A DNA stretch of 64,000 nt from Paenibacillus oleatilyticus (GTDB lineage Bacteria > Bacillota > Bacilli > Paenibacillales > NBRC-103111). Of this stretch, positions 36,328 through 45,405 are shown in pieces; the first letter of the stretch is position 1; each line of letters starts with the position of its first letter. The DNA lies in assembly GCF_018998565.1 (NCBI RefSeq), contig NZ_JAHNZO010000013.1:6666-70665 (forward strand), read 5' to 3'. A program made the translations under genes and the position numbers. The notes under the pieces are model-generated. The model saw only the letters and a list, made by a program, of their open reading frames with translations, was not told the origin of the DNA and searched no databases.

Positions 36328-36693
36328 ATGTACATGAACAATTACGTGGTCGTAACGATTTTTCTCTTCTTAGCGGTATTGCTTCCAATTGCAGCGCTTA
36401 CAATCGGTCGCTGGCTCCGTCCCTACAGACCGGTGGAGGAAAAGTATACGACTTATGAAAGCGGTAACGAGCCGGTAGGTACGGGTCATGTCCGTTTCAA
36501 CATCCGGTATTACCTCTTTGCGCTGATGTTTGTCATCTTCGATGTGGAAACTGTATTTTTGTACCCGTGGGCCGTTGCTTATAAGCAATTAGGCTTGTTT
36601 GCGCTTGTAGAGATGTGCATATTTGTGGGCTTGCTGGTCATAGGCTTACTCTACGCTTGGAAGAAGAAGGTGCTGCAATGGACTTCAATTTAG
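36328..36693 (+). CDS. nuoA: NADH-quinone oxidoreductase subunit A
   Basis: Membrane-arm subunit of complex I, 121 residues with three helices. The conserved segment [40 protein letters not shown] lies in the Q-site loop and second helix. The frame is open from 36205, but family length and GGGAGG at 36309 favour the ATG at 36328. Its end overlaps nuoB by 16 bases. Confidence 0.94.
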   Translation: MYMNNYVVVTIFLFLAVLLPIAALTIGRWLRPYRPVEEKYTTYESGNEPVGTGHVRFNIRYYLFALMFVIFDVETVFLYPWAVAYKQLGLFALVEMCIFVGLLVIGLLYAWKKKVLQWTSI

Positions 36694-37196
36694 AGAGCAT
36701 TACGCCGGAGGAACGGCAGGAGCTGGAGCGCAACGTATTCATGACGACGCTGGAGCAGGTGAAGGCATGGGCCCGCAGCAACTCGCTGTGGCCGTTGACG
36801 TTCGGACTTGCTTGCTGTGCCATCGAAATGATGGGTACGGGCGCGTCCCATTACGATTTGGACCGTTTCGGTGTTATTTTCCGGACGTCCCCGCGCCAGT
36901 CGGATGTGATGATCGTCGCCGGTACGGTGACGAAGAAGATGGCCCCTCTTTTGAGGCGCTTGTACGAGCAGATGCCGGAGCCGAAGTGGGTCATTGCGAT
37001 GGGTTCCTGTGCCACGGCAGGCGGCCCGTATGTGAAGTCGTACGCGGTAGTGAAGGGCGTTGACCAAGTCGTTCCGGTCGATGTGTATATTCCCGGCTGT
37101 CCGCCGAATCCGGCCGCCCTGATCTACGGCATCAACAAGCTGCAGGAAAAAATCCGCTATGAAGCGAAAACCGGTAAGCAGGTGACCAATCGATGA
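36678..37196 (+). CDS. nuoB: NADH-quinone oxidoreductase subunit B
   Basis: Carries the terminal N2 [4Fe-4S] cluster. In the 172-residue protein the four ligands are the tandem Cys-Cys in [10 protein letters not shown], Cys in [11 protein letters not shown] and Cys in [10 protein letters not shown]. The ATG at 36678 lies within the end of nuoA and follows AAGAAGAAGG. Confidence 0.96.
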   Translation: MDFNLESITPEERQELERNVFMTTLEQVKAWARSNSLWPLTFGLACCAIEMMGTGASHYDLDRFGVIFRTSPRQSDVMIVAGTVTKKMAPLLRRLYEQMPEPKWVIAMGSCATAGGPYVKSYAVVKGVDQVVPVDVYIPGCPPNPAALIYGINKLQEKIRYEAKTGKQVTNR

Positions 37197-38317
37197 GCGA
37201 GGAGCAAAAGCGAGAAAAAGCTGATGCGGCCGCTGCCGAAGAGCAGAAGCAAGCGAAAGCGGACGCCAACGCAAAGCCGTCGGGCGATCAAGCGGAAGCC
37301 ATTTCAGACGAGCAGCCGACGGCGGGCGAAAATACGAAAGCGAACGCAGGCGAGCCGTCTGCGAGCGATAGAGTGAAAGCGGGTGCAGCCGGCGAGCAGG
37401 CGAGCGATACGGCGAAAGCTAGCGTAAGCCAAGCGTCCGCCGGGGAAGCGGTCGCAAGCGAAGAGGCTCCGGCGAAGAGCGGCGCAGAGGCACGCAGCGA
37501 CGCAGCAAAAGCCGCTGACGGTGAAGCGCCCGAAGCGAAGCCTGCCCCCGCGGCGGCGCCGATGAGCGGCGAGCCGACGGCAGCGCCGGGCGCCGACGTC
37601 GCCAAGGCGGGCGGCGCAGGCGAGCCGCCGGGCGGGTACGCCGCGGCGAAGCCTGCAGCGCCGCAGGCCGCGAAGGCCGCCGCAGGCGAGCCCGGCGACG
37701 CGCCGGAGGCGGAGCGCGCAGCGCCGAGCGACGCCGAGAAGGAGGCGAAGGCGAAAGCCGCCGCCGAGGCGAGAGCCGCGCGAGCGAACGCGCGCGCCGC
37801 GAAAGCGGAAGGGGCGGAGCCCGAGGCGCCGAAGGAGCCGTCGCCGAATCAGCCGCTGGTGGATCGGCTCGTGGCGATATTGAAAGATTTTCGCGCGGAT
37901 GCGGTCGAAGAAGCTTTTATTAATGAAAAAGACGGGCATATTCCTTATGTTATTGTTAAAGCCGAGGCTTGGCCGGATGTGGCGGAGCTGTTGCGGACGC
38001 ATGAGGAGCTGAAGCTGAACTACTTGCGCAATTTGTCCGGGGTCGATATGGAGACACATATGGAAGTGGCCTACCATATCATTTCGCTGGAAACCAAGCG
38101 CAATTATTGCGTGAAAGTGAAGACAGACCGGGAATCGCCGTCCATTCCTTCCGTGACGCCGATTTGGCCAACGGCCAATTGGAACGAACGGGAAGTCTAC
38201 GATTTGTTCGGAATCGATTTTCCGGGACATCCCGACCTGCGCCGGATTATGATGTCTGACGATTGGATCGGTCACCCGCTGCGCAAAGATTATGAGCCGC
38301 TCGACCCGGAGGTGTGA
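37193..38317 (+). CDS. nuoC: NADH-quinone oxidoreductase subunit C with long Ala/Glu/Lys-rich N-terminus
   Basis: Connects the Q-module of complex I. The normal NuoC core occupies only about residues 218-374: [85 protein letters not shown]. Before it lie about 215 residues of low-complexity Ala, Glu, Lys, Gly and Pro with no hydrophobic core. By eye that part is far richer in G and C than the neighbours (about 37550-37830). The reading frame is uninterrupted and the start overlaps nuoB (ATGA), so the extension is translated. The core alone would be a normal subunit of about 160 residues. Confidence 0.93.
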   Translation: MSEEQKREKADAAAAEEQKQAKADANAKPSGDQAEAISDEQPTAGENTKANAGEPSASDRVKAGAAGEQASDTAKASVSQASAGEAVASEEAPAKSGAEARSDAAKAADGEAPEAKPAPAAAPMSGEPTAAPGADVAKAGGAGEPPGGYAAAKPAAPQAAKAAAGEPGDAPEAERAAPSDAEKEAKAKAAAEARAARANARAAKAEGAEPEAPKEPSPNQPLVDRLVAILKDFRADAVEEAFINEKDGHIPYVIVKAEAWPDVAELLRTHEELKLNYLRNLSGVDMETHMEVAYHIISLETKRNYCVKVKTDRESPSIPSVTPIWPTANWNEREVYDLFGIDFPGHPDLRRIMMSDDWIGHPLRKDYEPLDPEV

Positions 38318-38323
38318 TGAAGT

Positions 38324-39427
38324 TTGGCCATTAGAACGGAAGAACTACTGCTGAACGTAGGCCCGCAGCATCCGAGTACGCATGGAGTGTTTCGGATCGT
38401 CGTCAAGCTCGACGGCGAAATCATCACGGAAGCGATCCCGGTCATGGGATACCTGCACCGGGGAACGGAGAAGCTGGCCGAAAATTTAACCTACACCCAA
38501 ATCATACCTTATACCGACCGACTGGACTACGTATCGGCGATGACGAACAATTACGTGCTTGTCAATGCCGTGGAGAAGCTCATGCAGTTGGAGATCCCGG
38601 AGCGCGCAGAGTTTTTGCGGCTGATCGTGATGGAGCTCCAGCGTGTTGCCAGCCACATGGTTTGGTGGGGCACATACCTGCTCGATATCGGGGCCATGAG
38701 CCCGTTCTTGTACGCATTCCGCGACCGGGAGATTATTATCGACTTATTTAACGAACTGTGCGGCGCCCGGCTGACGTACAACTATATGCGGGTCGGCGGA
38801 GTGAAGTGGGATGCGCCGGAAGGCTGGATTCAGAAGGTGCGCGAGTTTGTTCCATACATGCGGGGCAAGCTGGAACAATATAACGAGCTAGTGAGCGGAA
38901 ACGAAATTTTTCTGGCCCGGATCAAGGGCGTCGGCAAATACGACGCGGAGACGGCTATCGCCTACGGGCTGAGCGGCGCGAATCTGCGCTGTACGGGGGT
39001 AAACTGGGACCTGCGTAAGGACCAGCCTTACAGCATTTACAATCGCTTCGATTTCGATGTCCCGGTAAGCACAGGCGGCGATTGCTACGCCAGATATTTG
39101 CTGCGGCTGGAGGAAATCCGCCAATCGCTGCGCATTCTGGAGCAAGCGGTCGAGCAGTTCCCGGCGGAAGGCGAGATCATGGGCAAGGTGCCTCGTGTGC
39201 TGCGTCCCGCCGAAGGGGAAGTGTACGCCGGTATCGAATCCCCGCGCGGCGAAATCGGCTGCCATATTATTTCCAAAGGAAAAGATAAGCCGTACCGCCT
39301 GAAATTCCGCAGACCGTCATTCGTCAATCTGCAGATCCTGCCGAAGCTCCTGGTCGGCGAAACGATGACGAACCTGATCACCATTCTCGGAGGCATCGAT
39401 ATCGTTGTCGGGGAGGTGGATAGCTGA
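38324..39427 (+). CDS. nuoD: NADH-quinone oxidoreductase subunit D
   Basis: 49-kDa-type subunit lining the quinone pocket, 367 residues. Landmarks are LNVGPQHPSTHGVFRIVVKLDGE (Q-site His), GYLHRGTEKLAE, RVASHMVWWGTYLLDIGA, and ESPRGEIGCHIISKG. The start is TTG at 38324 behind GGAGGTGTG. The stop TGA overlaps the nuoH ATG. Confidence 0.97.
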   Translation: MAIRTEELLLNVGPQHPSTHGVFRIVVKLDGEIITEAIPVMGYLHRGTEKLAENLTYTQIIPYTDRLDYVSAMTNNYVLVNAVEKLMQLEIPERAEFLRLIVMELQRVASHMVWWGTYLLDIGAMSPFLYAFRDREIIIDLFNELCGARLTYNYMRVGGVKWDAPEGWIQKVREFVPYMRGKLEQYNELVSGNEIFLARIKGVGKYDAETAIAYGLSGANLRCTGVNWDLRKDQPYSIYNRFDFDVPVSTGGDCYARYLLRLEEIRQSLRILEQAVEQFPAEGEIMGKVPRVLRPAEGEVYAGIESPRGEIGCHIISKGKDKPYRLKFRRPSFVNLQILPKLLVGETMTNLITILGGIDIVVGEVDS

Positions 39428-40434
39428 TGCCGGATTTATTGCAAGAACCGTTAACATGGACGAATGCGGCCATTTTCTTCGCATGGGGCGTCGTGCTGCT
39501 TTTGGTCGTGCTCGGCTTTGTGACGTACGCGATCTACTTCGAGCGCAAGGTCATCGGCTGGATGCAGATGAGGATCGGCCCGAACCGTGTTGGCCCCCTC
39601 GGACTGCTGCAAACGGTCGCGGACGTATTCAAGCTCTTGATTAAAGAAGACACGATTCCGAGAAAAGCCGAGCGCGAGCTCTTCATCCTCGCTCCGGTGA
39701 TTACGTTTATTCCTGCGTTTACGGTCATTGCGGCCATTCCGTTCACGGACCGGCTGATCAGCAGCGACCTGAATGTCGGAGTGCTGTACTATGTCGCGCT
39801 TTCCGGAATCTCCACCATCGGCATCGTGCTCGGCGGCTGGGCTTCCAATAACAAATATGCCCTGCTCGGCGGAATGCGGTCCGCTGCCCAGATGATCAGC
39901 TATGAAATTCCGCTGGTTATCTCCATCGTAGGCGTCGTGATGATGTCCGGCAGCATGAACCTTCGTACGATCGTGGAAGGACAGGCGGGCGGGTTCTGGC
40001 ACTGGAACTTTTTGCCGCAAATTATCGGCTTTGCCGTCTTTATCGTGGCTGCCGTTTCGGAGCTAAACCGGACGCCTTTCGACTTGCCTGAGGCCGAGTC
40101 GGAGCTGGTTGCAGGCTACCACGTCGAGTACAGCGGCTTCCGCTTTGCCTTCTTCATGCTTGCTGAATATGTCTACGTGTTCGCCATCGCCGGCTTGACG
40201 ACGACCGTGTTTTTAGGAGGTTGGCAGGCGCCGCTTCCGTTCCTCGATTTTATCCCGGGGATCATCTGGTTTTTGCTGAAGTTTGCGTTCATCGTATTTT
40301 TCCTGTTCTGGCTGCGCGCAACGATGCCCCGGATTCGGGTGGACCAGCTGATGGGACTCGGCTGGAAAATACTGCTGCCGCTGGCGCTGGTTAATATTTT
40401 TGTAACGGCCATTTATATGGCGATTGCGATGTAA
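39427..40434 (+). CDS. nuoH: NADH-quinone oxidoreductase subunit H
   Basis: Membrane subunit that joins the Q-site to the proton channels, 335 residues with eight or nine helices. Conserved blocks are YFERKVIGWMQMRIGPNRVGPLGLLQTVADVFKLLIKED and AAVSELNRTPFDLPEAESELVAGYHVEYSGFRFAFFMLAEY, with the acidic residues of the E-channel. It is coupled to nuoD. Confidence 0.96.
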   Translation: MPDLLQEPLTWTNAAIFFAWGVVLLLVVLGFVTYAIYFERKVIGWMQMRIGPNRVGPLGLLQTVADVFKLLIKEDTIPRKAERELFILAPVITFIPAFTVIAAIPFTDRLISSDLNVGVLYYVALSGISTIGIVLGGWASNNKYALLGGMRSAAQMISYEIPLVISIVGVVMMSGSMNLRTIVEGQAGGFWHWNFLPQIIGFAVFIVAAVSELNRTPFDLPEAESELVAGYHVEYSGFRFAFFMLAEYVYVFAIAGLTTTVFLGGWQAPLPFLDFIPGIIWFLLKFAFIVFFLFWLRATMPRIRVDQLMGLGWKILLPLALVNIFVTAIYMAIAM

Positions 40435-40479
40435 CAAGGACCCGGCAGCCGGATGCCGAGGATGAAAGGGTGATTGACT

Positions 40480-40923
40480 ATGAAGGGCATCATGAAGGGA
40501 CTGGGCGTGACTTTTAAATCCATGACCCAGAAAAAAGTGACCTACGCTTATCCCGACGTTCCGCTTCAAATGCCGGACCGGTTCCGGGGCATCCAGCATT
40601 TTGACCCCGAGAAGTGCATCGTCTGCAACCAATGCGCGCGCATTTGCCCGACGGAGTGCATTAATCTGGTCGGCAAGCCGAACCCGGACCCCGAGAAAAA
40701 GGGAAAAGTGATCGATACGTACGATATTAACTTTGAAATATGCATTTTGTGCGACTTGTGTACGGAAGTATGTCCGACCGAAGCGATCGTGATGACCAAC
40801 AACTTCGAGCTGAGCACGTACAGCCGCGACGATTTGTTCAAAAACCTGCAATGGCTGAACGAGAACAATCACAACGTGCGCAAGGAGAACAACTCCGCGC
40901 TTCCGAAAGGCGGGGCGAAATAA
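40480..40923 (+). CDS. nuoI: NADH-quinone oxidoreductase subunit I
   Basis: Ferredoxin-like subunit with two [4Fe-4S] clusters. Both motifs are intact: CIVCNQCARICPTECINL and CILCDLCTEVCPTEAIVM. GAAAGGG lies 9 bases before the ATG at 40480 (147 residues). The stop overlaps nuoJ. Confidence 0.96.
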   Translation: MKGIMKGLGVTFKSMTQKKVTYAYPDVPLQMPDRFRGIQHFDPEKCIVCNQCARICPTECINLVGKPNPDPEKKGKVIDTYDINFEICILCDLCTEVCPTEAIVMTNNFELSTYSRDDLFKNLQWLNENNHNVRKENNSALPKGGAK

Positions 40924-41450
40924 TGTTCGGAAATATCGTCGACTTTTTGTCCCGCGGCGAAAATATCGCATTTTTTATCTGTGCGCTGCTTGCCATCGGC
41001 GGGGCGATTTTCATGCTCAGCTTCACCAAAGTGGTCCACATGGTCGTGGCCGTGGCGCTGACGTTCATCAGCCTGGCCGGGCTGTATGTCGTCCTCGAAG
41101 CCGAATTTGTGGCCGTCGTTCAGATCTTGATCTATGCGGGTGCCATCTCCATTCTGATGATTTTCGGGATTATGATGACCAAGCATACGAAGGAAGAGGA
41201 AGAGGAGCCGAAGCGGCCGTGGCATAACGGACTGTTGTTCATCGGGGCGGCTGGACTGTTCGGCATCATCTTCTACGCGATCCAGAAATCGCAGCTTCCT
41301 TCCGGCGAGTACCCGTCGATGCAGGACAATACGATGGAGATCGGGAAGCTGCTGTTTTCCAACCATGTGATCCCGTTCGAGTTGATGTCCGTGCTGCTGA
41401 CGGTCGCTTTCATCGGTGCGATCATCGTGGCGAAGAGAGAGGAGGACTGA
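40923..41450 (+). CDS. nuoJ: NADH-quinone oxidoreductase subunit J
   Basis: Membrane-arm subunit of 175 residues with five helices. The pi-bulge segment of TM3 is in FVAVVQILIYAGAISILMIFGIMM. A charged loop (KHTKEEEEEPKRPW) follows. It starts on the last base of the nuoI stop codon (TAATG). Confidence 0.93.
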   Translation: MFGNIVDFLSRGENIAFFICALLAIGGAIFMLSFTKVVHMVVAVALTFISLAGLYVVLEAEFVAVVQILIYAGAISILMIFGIMMTKHTKEEEEEPKRPWHNGLLFIGAAGLFGIIFYAIQKSQLPSGEYPSMQDNTMEIGKLLFSNHVIPFELMSVLLTVAFIGAIIVAKREED

Positions 41451-41453
41451 GGG

Positions 41454-41771
41454 ATGGGAGCTACCGGACTGGCTACGCCTTACTTGACGCTGGCAGCGAT
41501 TCTATTCTGCATCGGATTGTACGGAGCGCTCTCGAAAAAGCACGCCGTTATCGTCTTGCTGTCTGTCGAGCTGATGCTCAACAGCGTCAACCTGAACCTC
41601 GTCGCTTTTTCCAAGCTGGGCGTCAACCCCGGATTAACCGGGCAAATTTTCTCGCTGTTCAACATTACGGTGGCCGCGGCGGAAGTGGCTGTCGGCATTG
41701 CGATACTGATTGCGCTGTACCGCAACAAAGGAACAACGGATGTCAACGAGATGGACTCGATGAAGCGATAG
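41454..41771 (+). CDS. nuoK: NADH-quinone oxidoreductase subunit K
   Basis: Small antiporter-like partner, 105 residues with three helices. Two conserved membrane glutamates can be seen in [21 protein letters not shown] and [33 protein letters not shown] precedes the ATG. Confidence 0.95.
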   Translation: MGATGLATPYLTLAAILFCIGLYGALSKKHAVIVLLSVELMLNSVNLNLVAFSKLGVNPGLTGQIFSLFNITVAAAEVAVGIAILIALYRNKGTTDVNEMDSMKR

Positions 41772-41788
41772 CGCAGCTTCCGCAAGCG

Positions 41789-41823
41789 CCTGTCCGGATT
41801 CTTGGAAGGATTATCCGGACAGG
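41789..41823 (+). other. Perfect 10-bp hairpin between nuoK and nuoL
   Basis: CCTGTCCGGA (41789-41798) pairs with TCCGGACAGG (41814-41823), with no T-run after it. It lies in the only sizeable gap of the nuo operon (113 bases). Confidence 0.65.
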
Positions 41824-41884
41824 AAATCAGAGATCGTGTTCTTAGGCAAGCTTGCGGCAATCTCTTGGAGGAGGACTTAAGCCC

Positions 41885-43780
41885 ATGGTATCGGCTTATT
41901 CGCAATACGCTTGGCTCATCCCGTTGTTCCCTTTGCTGTCGTTTCTCATTTTAACGGCGGTAGGGCGCAGCTTGCGGGAGACGGGCGCTTATATCAGCAT
42001 AGTGGCCGTGTTCGCTTCGTTCGCGCTGTCCGTCCTTATTTTCTGGGAGCGGATCGGCGGGAACGTCGAAGATTTCACGTGGAACAAATTGCAATGGCTC
42101 CATCTTGGCAACGTTACATTGAACATGGGCTTCGAGGTTACGAATTTGAATGCGCTCATGCTGGTCATCGTGACCTTTGTCAGCTTGCTTGTCAATATTT
42201 ATTCCAAAGGCTATATGCACGGGGACGAGCGAATTAATGTGTTTTTCGCTTATATCGCCCTGTTTACGTTCTCCATGCTCGGGCTTGTCACCTCGGAGAA
42301 CCTGGTGCAGTTCTACATATTCTGGGAGCTGGTCGGCGTCTGCTCGTTCCTGCTCGTAGGTTTCTGGTATTTCAAGCCGGAGGCTCGGGCGGCCGCCAAG
42401 AAGGCGTTCATCGTCACCCGGATCGGCGACGTCGGGTTGTTTCTCGGCATTCTGCTGCTGTTCTGGGTTATGCCGGGCCATGCACTCGACTTTAGCTCGA
42501 TTCATAATGCGCTGTCCGGCGGAAAAATTTCCGGCGATATGGCGACTTGGATCGCCATCTTGATCTTCATCGGCGCCATCGGCAAATCCGGCCAATTCCC
42601 GCTGCACACGTGGCTTCCGGACGCGATGGAAGGTCCGACGCCAATCAGTGCGCTGATCCATGCCGCGACGATGGTTGCCGCTGGCGTGTATCTCGTAGCG
42701 CGGACGTTTGACATTTTCACGGCATCGCCCGTGGCTTTGACCGTGGTCGCTGTGGTCGGGGCGTTCACGGCGATATTCGCCGCCACGATCGGTACGGCGC
42801 AGAACGATATTAAGCGGATTTTGGCCTATTCGACGGTCAGCCAGCTCGGCTACATGATGATGGCGCTGGGCATCGGCACGACCGTGGCGTATACGGCCGG
42901 CATTTTCCACTTGTTCACGCATGCGTTCTTCAAGGCTCTGCTGTTCCTCGGCGCAGGCAGCGTCATTCATGCTGTGCATACACAGAACATTCATGAGATG
43001 GGCGGCGTCGGCAGCAAAATGAAAATTACGGCGTGGACGTTCGCCATCGGCGCGCTTGCGCTCAGCGGAATCGTGCCGCTGTCCGGCTTCTGGTCCAAGG
43101 ATGCGATTCTTGCCGAAGCGTATAACACCGGACATACCGGATTGTTCTGGGTCGGGCTGATCGCAGCGTTTTTTACGGCATTTTATATGTCGCGCCTGTT
43201 CTTTCTGGTGTTTATGGGCAAGTCCCGGCAGAAGGAGAGTCACGGTCCGGTTCACGAATCTCCCGGCTCCATGACCTTCCCGCTTATCGTGCTGGCGGTT
43301 CTTGCCGTCGTGGCCGGCTTCGTCTTTACGCCGTTCAATCCGTGGCTGGGCTCGTGGCTAACCGGACATGCGGAAGAAGAGCATGCTTCCTGGTTCGTCA
43401 TGGTGATGTCCAATGTCGTCGGTTTGCTAGGGATCGGACTGGGATATCTCGTCTATCTCAAACGCGTGATTTCGGCGGATGCCTTCACGGCTGGCGCGCC
43501 TTGGTTGTACCGGCTGCTTAACCGCAAGTATTACATCGATGAGCTGTATCAAGCGATCATCGTGCGTCCGCTTCAGGGCATCGGGTCTCTGCTGCACCTG
43601 TTCGACGTCTATGTGATCGACGGCGTCGTTCGTTTGGCCGCCTACACCGTAACCGGCCTCGGACGTCTCGGGTCCCGGATGCAGAACGGACAGGTACAAT
43701 CGTACGGGCTGATTACGCTGCTCGGGCTGTTGATTTTGATGCTGGCCATTGCGGGAAGGAGGTTCATCGATGTCGGATAG
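41885..43780 (+). CDS. nuoL: NADH-quinone oxidoreductase subunit L
   Basis: Distal antiporter-like proton pump subunit, 631 residues, ending in the lateral helix and a final TM (GLITLLGLLILMLAIAGRRF). Landmarks are the TM5 Glu in ENLVQFYIFWELVGVCSFLLVGFW, the TM7 Lys in GAIGKSGQFPLHTWLPDAMEGPTPISALIHAATMVAAGVYL, and AQNDIKRILAYSTVSQLGYMM. GGAGGAGG places the ATG at 41885. Confidence 0.97.
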   Translation: MVSAYSQYAWLIPLFPLLSFLILTAVGRSLRETGAYISIVAVFASFALSVLIFWERIGGNVEDFTWNKLQWLHLGNVTLNMGFEVTNLNALMLVIVTFVSLLVNIYSKGYMHGDERINVFFAYIALFTFSMLGLVTSENLVQFYIFWELVGVCSFLLVGFWYFKPEARAAAKKAFIVTRIGDVGLFLGILLLFWVMPGHALDFSSIHNALSGGKISGDMATWIAILIFIGAIGKSGQFPLHTWLPDAMEGPTPISALIHAATMVAAGVYLVARTFDIFTASPVALTVVAVVGAFTAIFAATIGTAQNDIKRILAYSTVSQLGYMMMALGIGTTVAYTAGIFHLFTHAFFKALLFLGAGSVIHAVHTQNIHEMGGVGSKMKITAWTFAIGALALSGIVPLSGFWSKDAILAEAYNTGHTGLFWVGLIAAFFTAFYMSRLFFLVFMGKSRQKESHGPVHESPGSMTFPLIVLAVLAVVAGFVFTPFNPWLGSWLTGHAEEEHASWFVMVMSNVVGLLGIGLGYLVYLKRVISADAFTAGAPWLYRLLNRKYYIDELYQAIIVRPLQGIGSLLHLFDVYVIDGVVRLAAYTVTGLGRLGSRMQNGQVQSYGLITLLGLLILMLAIAGRRFIDVG

Positions 43781-45401
43781 TATTCCTATTTTATCGCTCA
43801 TCGCTTTTTCACCGCTCATCGGTGTGCTGATCCTGATGTTTACGCCCAAGACGCAGGGCCAGTGGATCAAAGCGACGGCGATTGTCGCGACGCTCATTCC
43901 GCTGGTGCTGTCCGCCTGGCTTTACGGGCAGTTCAACCATAATCTCGAAGGCATGCAGTTCAGAGAAGAGGTACCGTGGATCCTCGTTCCGCTGAACAAA
44001 GAGACGCAGGGACTCAGTCAGTTGACAGCCTACTTTTTTGAGTTCAAGTATACGATGGCCGTTGACGGCCTTTCGCTGCCGCTCGTCTTCTTGACCGCGA
44101 TTGTCGCAACGATGGCCGCGCTGGCGTCGGTGTACATCAAGAAACGCTGGAAATCGTATTTTATTTTGTTCCTGCTCCTCGAAACCGGTATGTTCGGCGT
44201 CTTTATGGCGCAGGATCTGTTCTTGTTCTTCGTCTTCTTCGAGCTGACGCTGATCCCGATGTTCTTCCTGATCGGCATTTGGGGATATATGGACCGGGAG
44301 CGGGCGGCGAACAAGTTCTTGATCTATAACGGAATCGGTTCGGCGATTATGCTGATCGCTTTTCTCATCCTCGTCAGTACGGCGGGCTTCGGCCAAACGA
44401 TGGGCGATAACGGCATTTCGATTCATTATTCCGGGGATATCAACGTGATTATGGAGCATCTGTTCCAGAGCGCGGATTCGTATGTGAATCAAGGCGATCT
44501 GGAAGGCAACCCGTTCTATTTAAGCGAAACGATGAAATGGGTGCTGTTTCTGATGATGCTTGTGGCCTTCGGCATCAAGCTGCCGATTTTCCCGTTCCAT
44601 ACGTGGATGCTGAAAGTACATACGGAAGCGCCGCCGTCGATCGTTATGATTCACTCCGGCATTTTGCTGAAAATGGGCGCTTACGGCTTGATCCGCTTCG
44701 GGATTCTGCTGTTCCCGCAGCAGGCGGTGCAGTGGGCTGCCGTACTGGCGATTCTCGGTGTGATCAACATCGTGTATGGTGCGATTCTGGCCTTCGTGCA
44801 AAAGGAGTTCAAGCTGGTGCTGGCTTACTCCAGTATTAGCCACATGGGCATCGTACTGGTCGGCATTGCCGCGTTTAATCCGGCCGGCTTGGAAGGAGCC
44901 GTATTCCAGCTCGTCTCTCACGGTCTCATCTCGGCGCTGCTGTTCCTGCTTGTCGGAAGCATTTATGAGCGCACGCAGACGACGGAGTTAGACCAGCTTG
45001 GTGGCTTGGCCAAATCGGTGCCGTTCATTTCCGGGATTCTGCTTGTAGCCGGGATGGCCTCGCTCGGTCTGCCCGGGTTGTCCGGCTTCATCGGCGAGTT
45101 TCTGGCCTTCCTGGGCTTGTTCGAGAAGTATAAGATCATTACGGCCGTCGGGGCGCTTGGGATCATTCTGGCTGCGGTCTACGTGCTTCGCGGGGTGCTC
45201 GGTATCACATACGGACCGCAGAAGACGACGCTGCCGGAGATGCGGGACGCACGGCTGATCGAAGCGATTCCGATGATTGCGCTTGTCGCTTTCATCGTGG
45301 TACTCGGGATTTACCCGGGCGTGCTGAGCAATCCGCTGCATCAAACCGTCAGCAGCTTCGATCAATTCATTCACAGCGTTTCTGCGAAGATAGGGGGTTA
45401 G
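43770..45401 (+). CDS. nuoM: NADH-quinone oxidoreductase subunit M
   Basis: Second antiporter-like subunit, 543 residues. The key elements are FFVFFELTLIPMFFLIGIWG (TM5 Glu), AFGIKLPIFPFHTWMLKVHTEAPPSIVMIHSGILLKMGAYGLIRF (TM7 Lys) and LVLAYSSISHMGIVLVGIAAF. It overlaps nuoL by 11 bases behind AAGGAGG. Confidence 0.97.
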   Translation: MSDSIPILSLIAFSPLIGVLILMFTPKTQGQWIKATAIVATLIPLVLSAWLYGQFNHNLEGMQFREEVPWILVPLNKETQGLSQLTAYFFEFKYTMAVDGLSLPLVFLTAIVATMAALASVYIKKRWKSYFILFLLLETGMFGVFMAQDLFLFFVFFELTLIPMFFLIGIWGYMDRERAANKFLIYNGIGSAIMLIAFLILVSTAGFGQTMGDNGISIHYSGDINVIMEHLFQSADSYVNQGDLEGNPFYLSETMKWVLFLMMLVAFGIKLPIFPFHTWMLKVHTEAPPSIVMIHSGILLKMGAYGLIRFGILLFPQQAVQWAAVLAILGVINIVYGAILAFVQKEFKLVLAYSSISHMGIVLVGIAAFNPAGLEGAVFQLVSHGLISALLFLLVGSIYERTQTTELDQLGGLAKSVPFISGILLVAGMASLGLPGLSGFIGEFLAFLGLFEKYKIITAVGALGIILAAVYVLRGVLGITYGPQKTTLPEMRDARLIEAIPMIALVAFIVVLGIYPGVLSNPLHQTVSSFDQFIHSVSAKIGG

Positions 45402-45405
45402 ACCG

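Noticed and set aside
37193..37860. A separate gene fused or frameshifted onto nuoC
   Set aside because: The extension is one continuous low-complexity frame coupled to nuoB, with no domain that would mark an independent gene.
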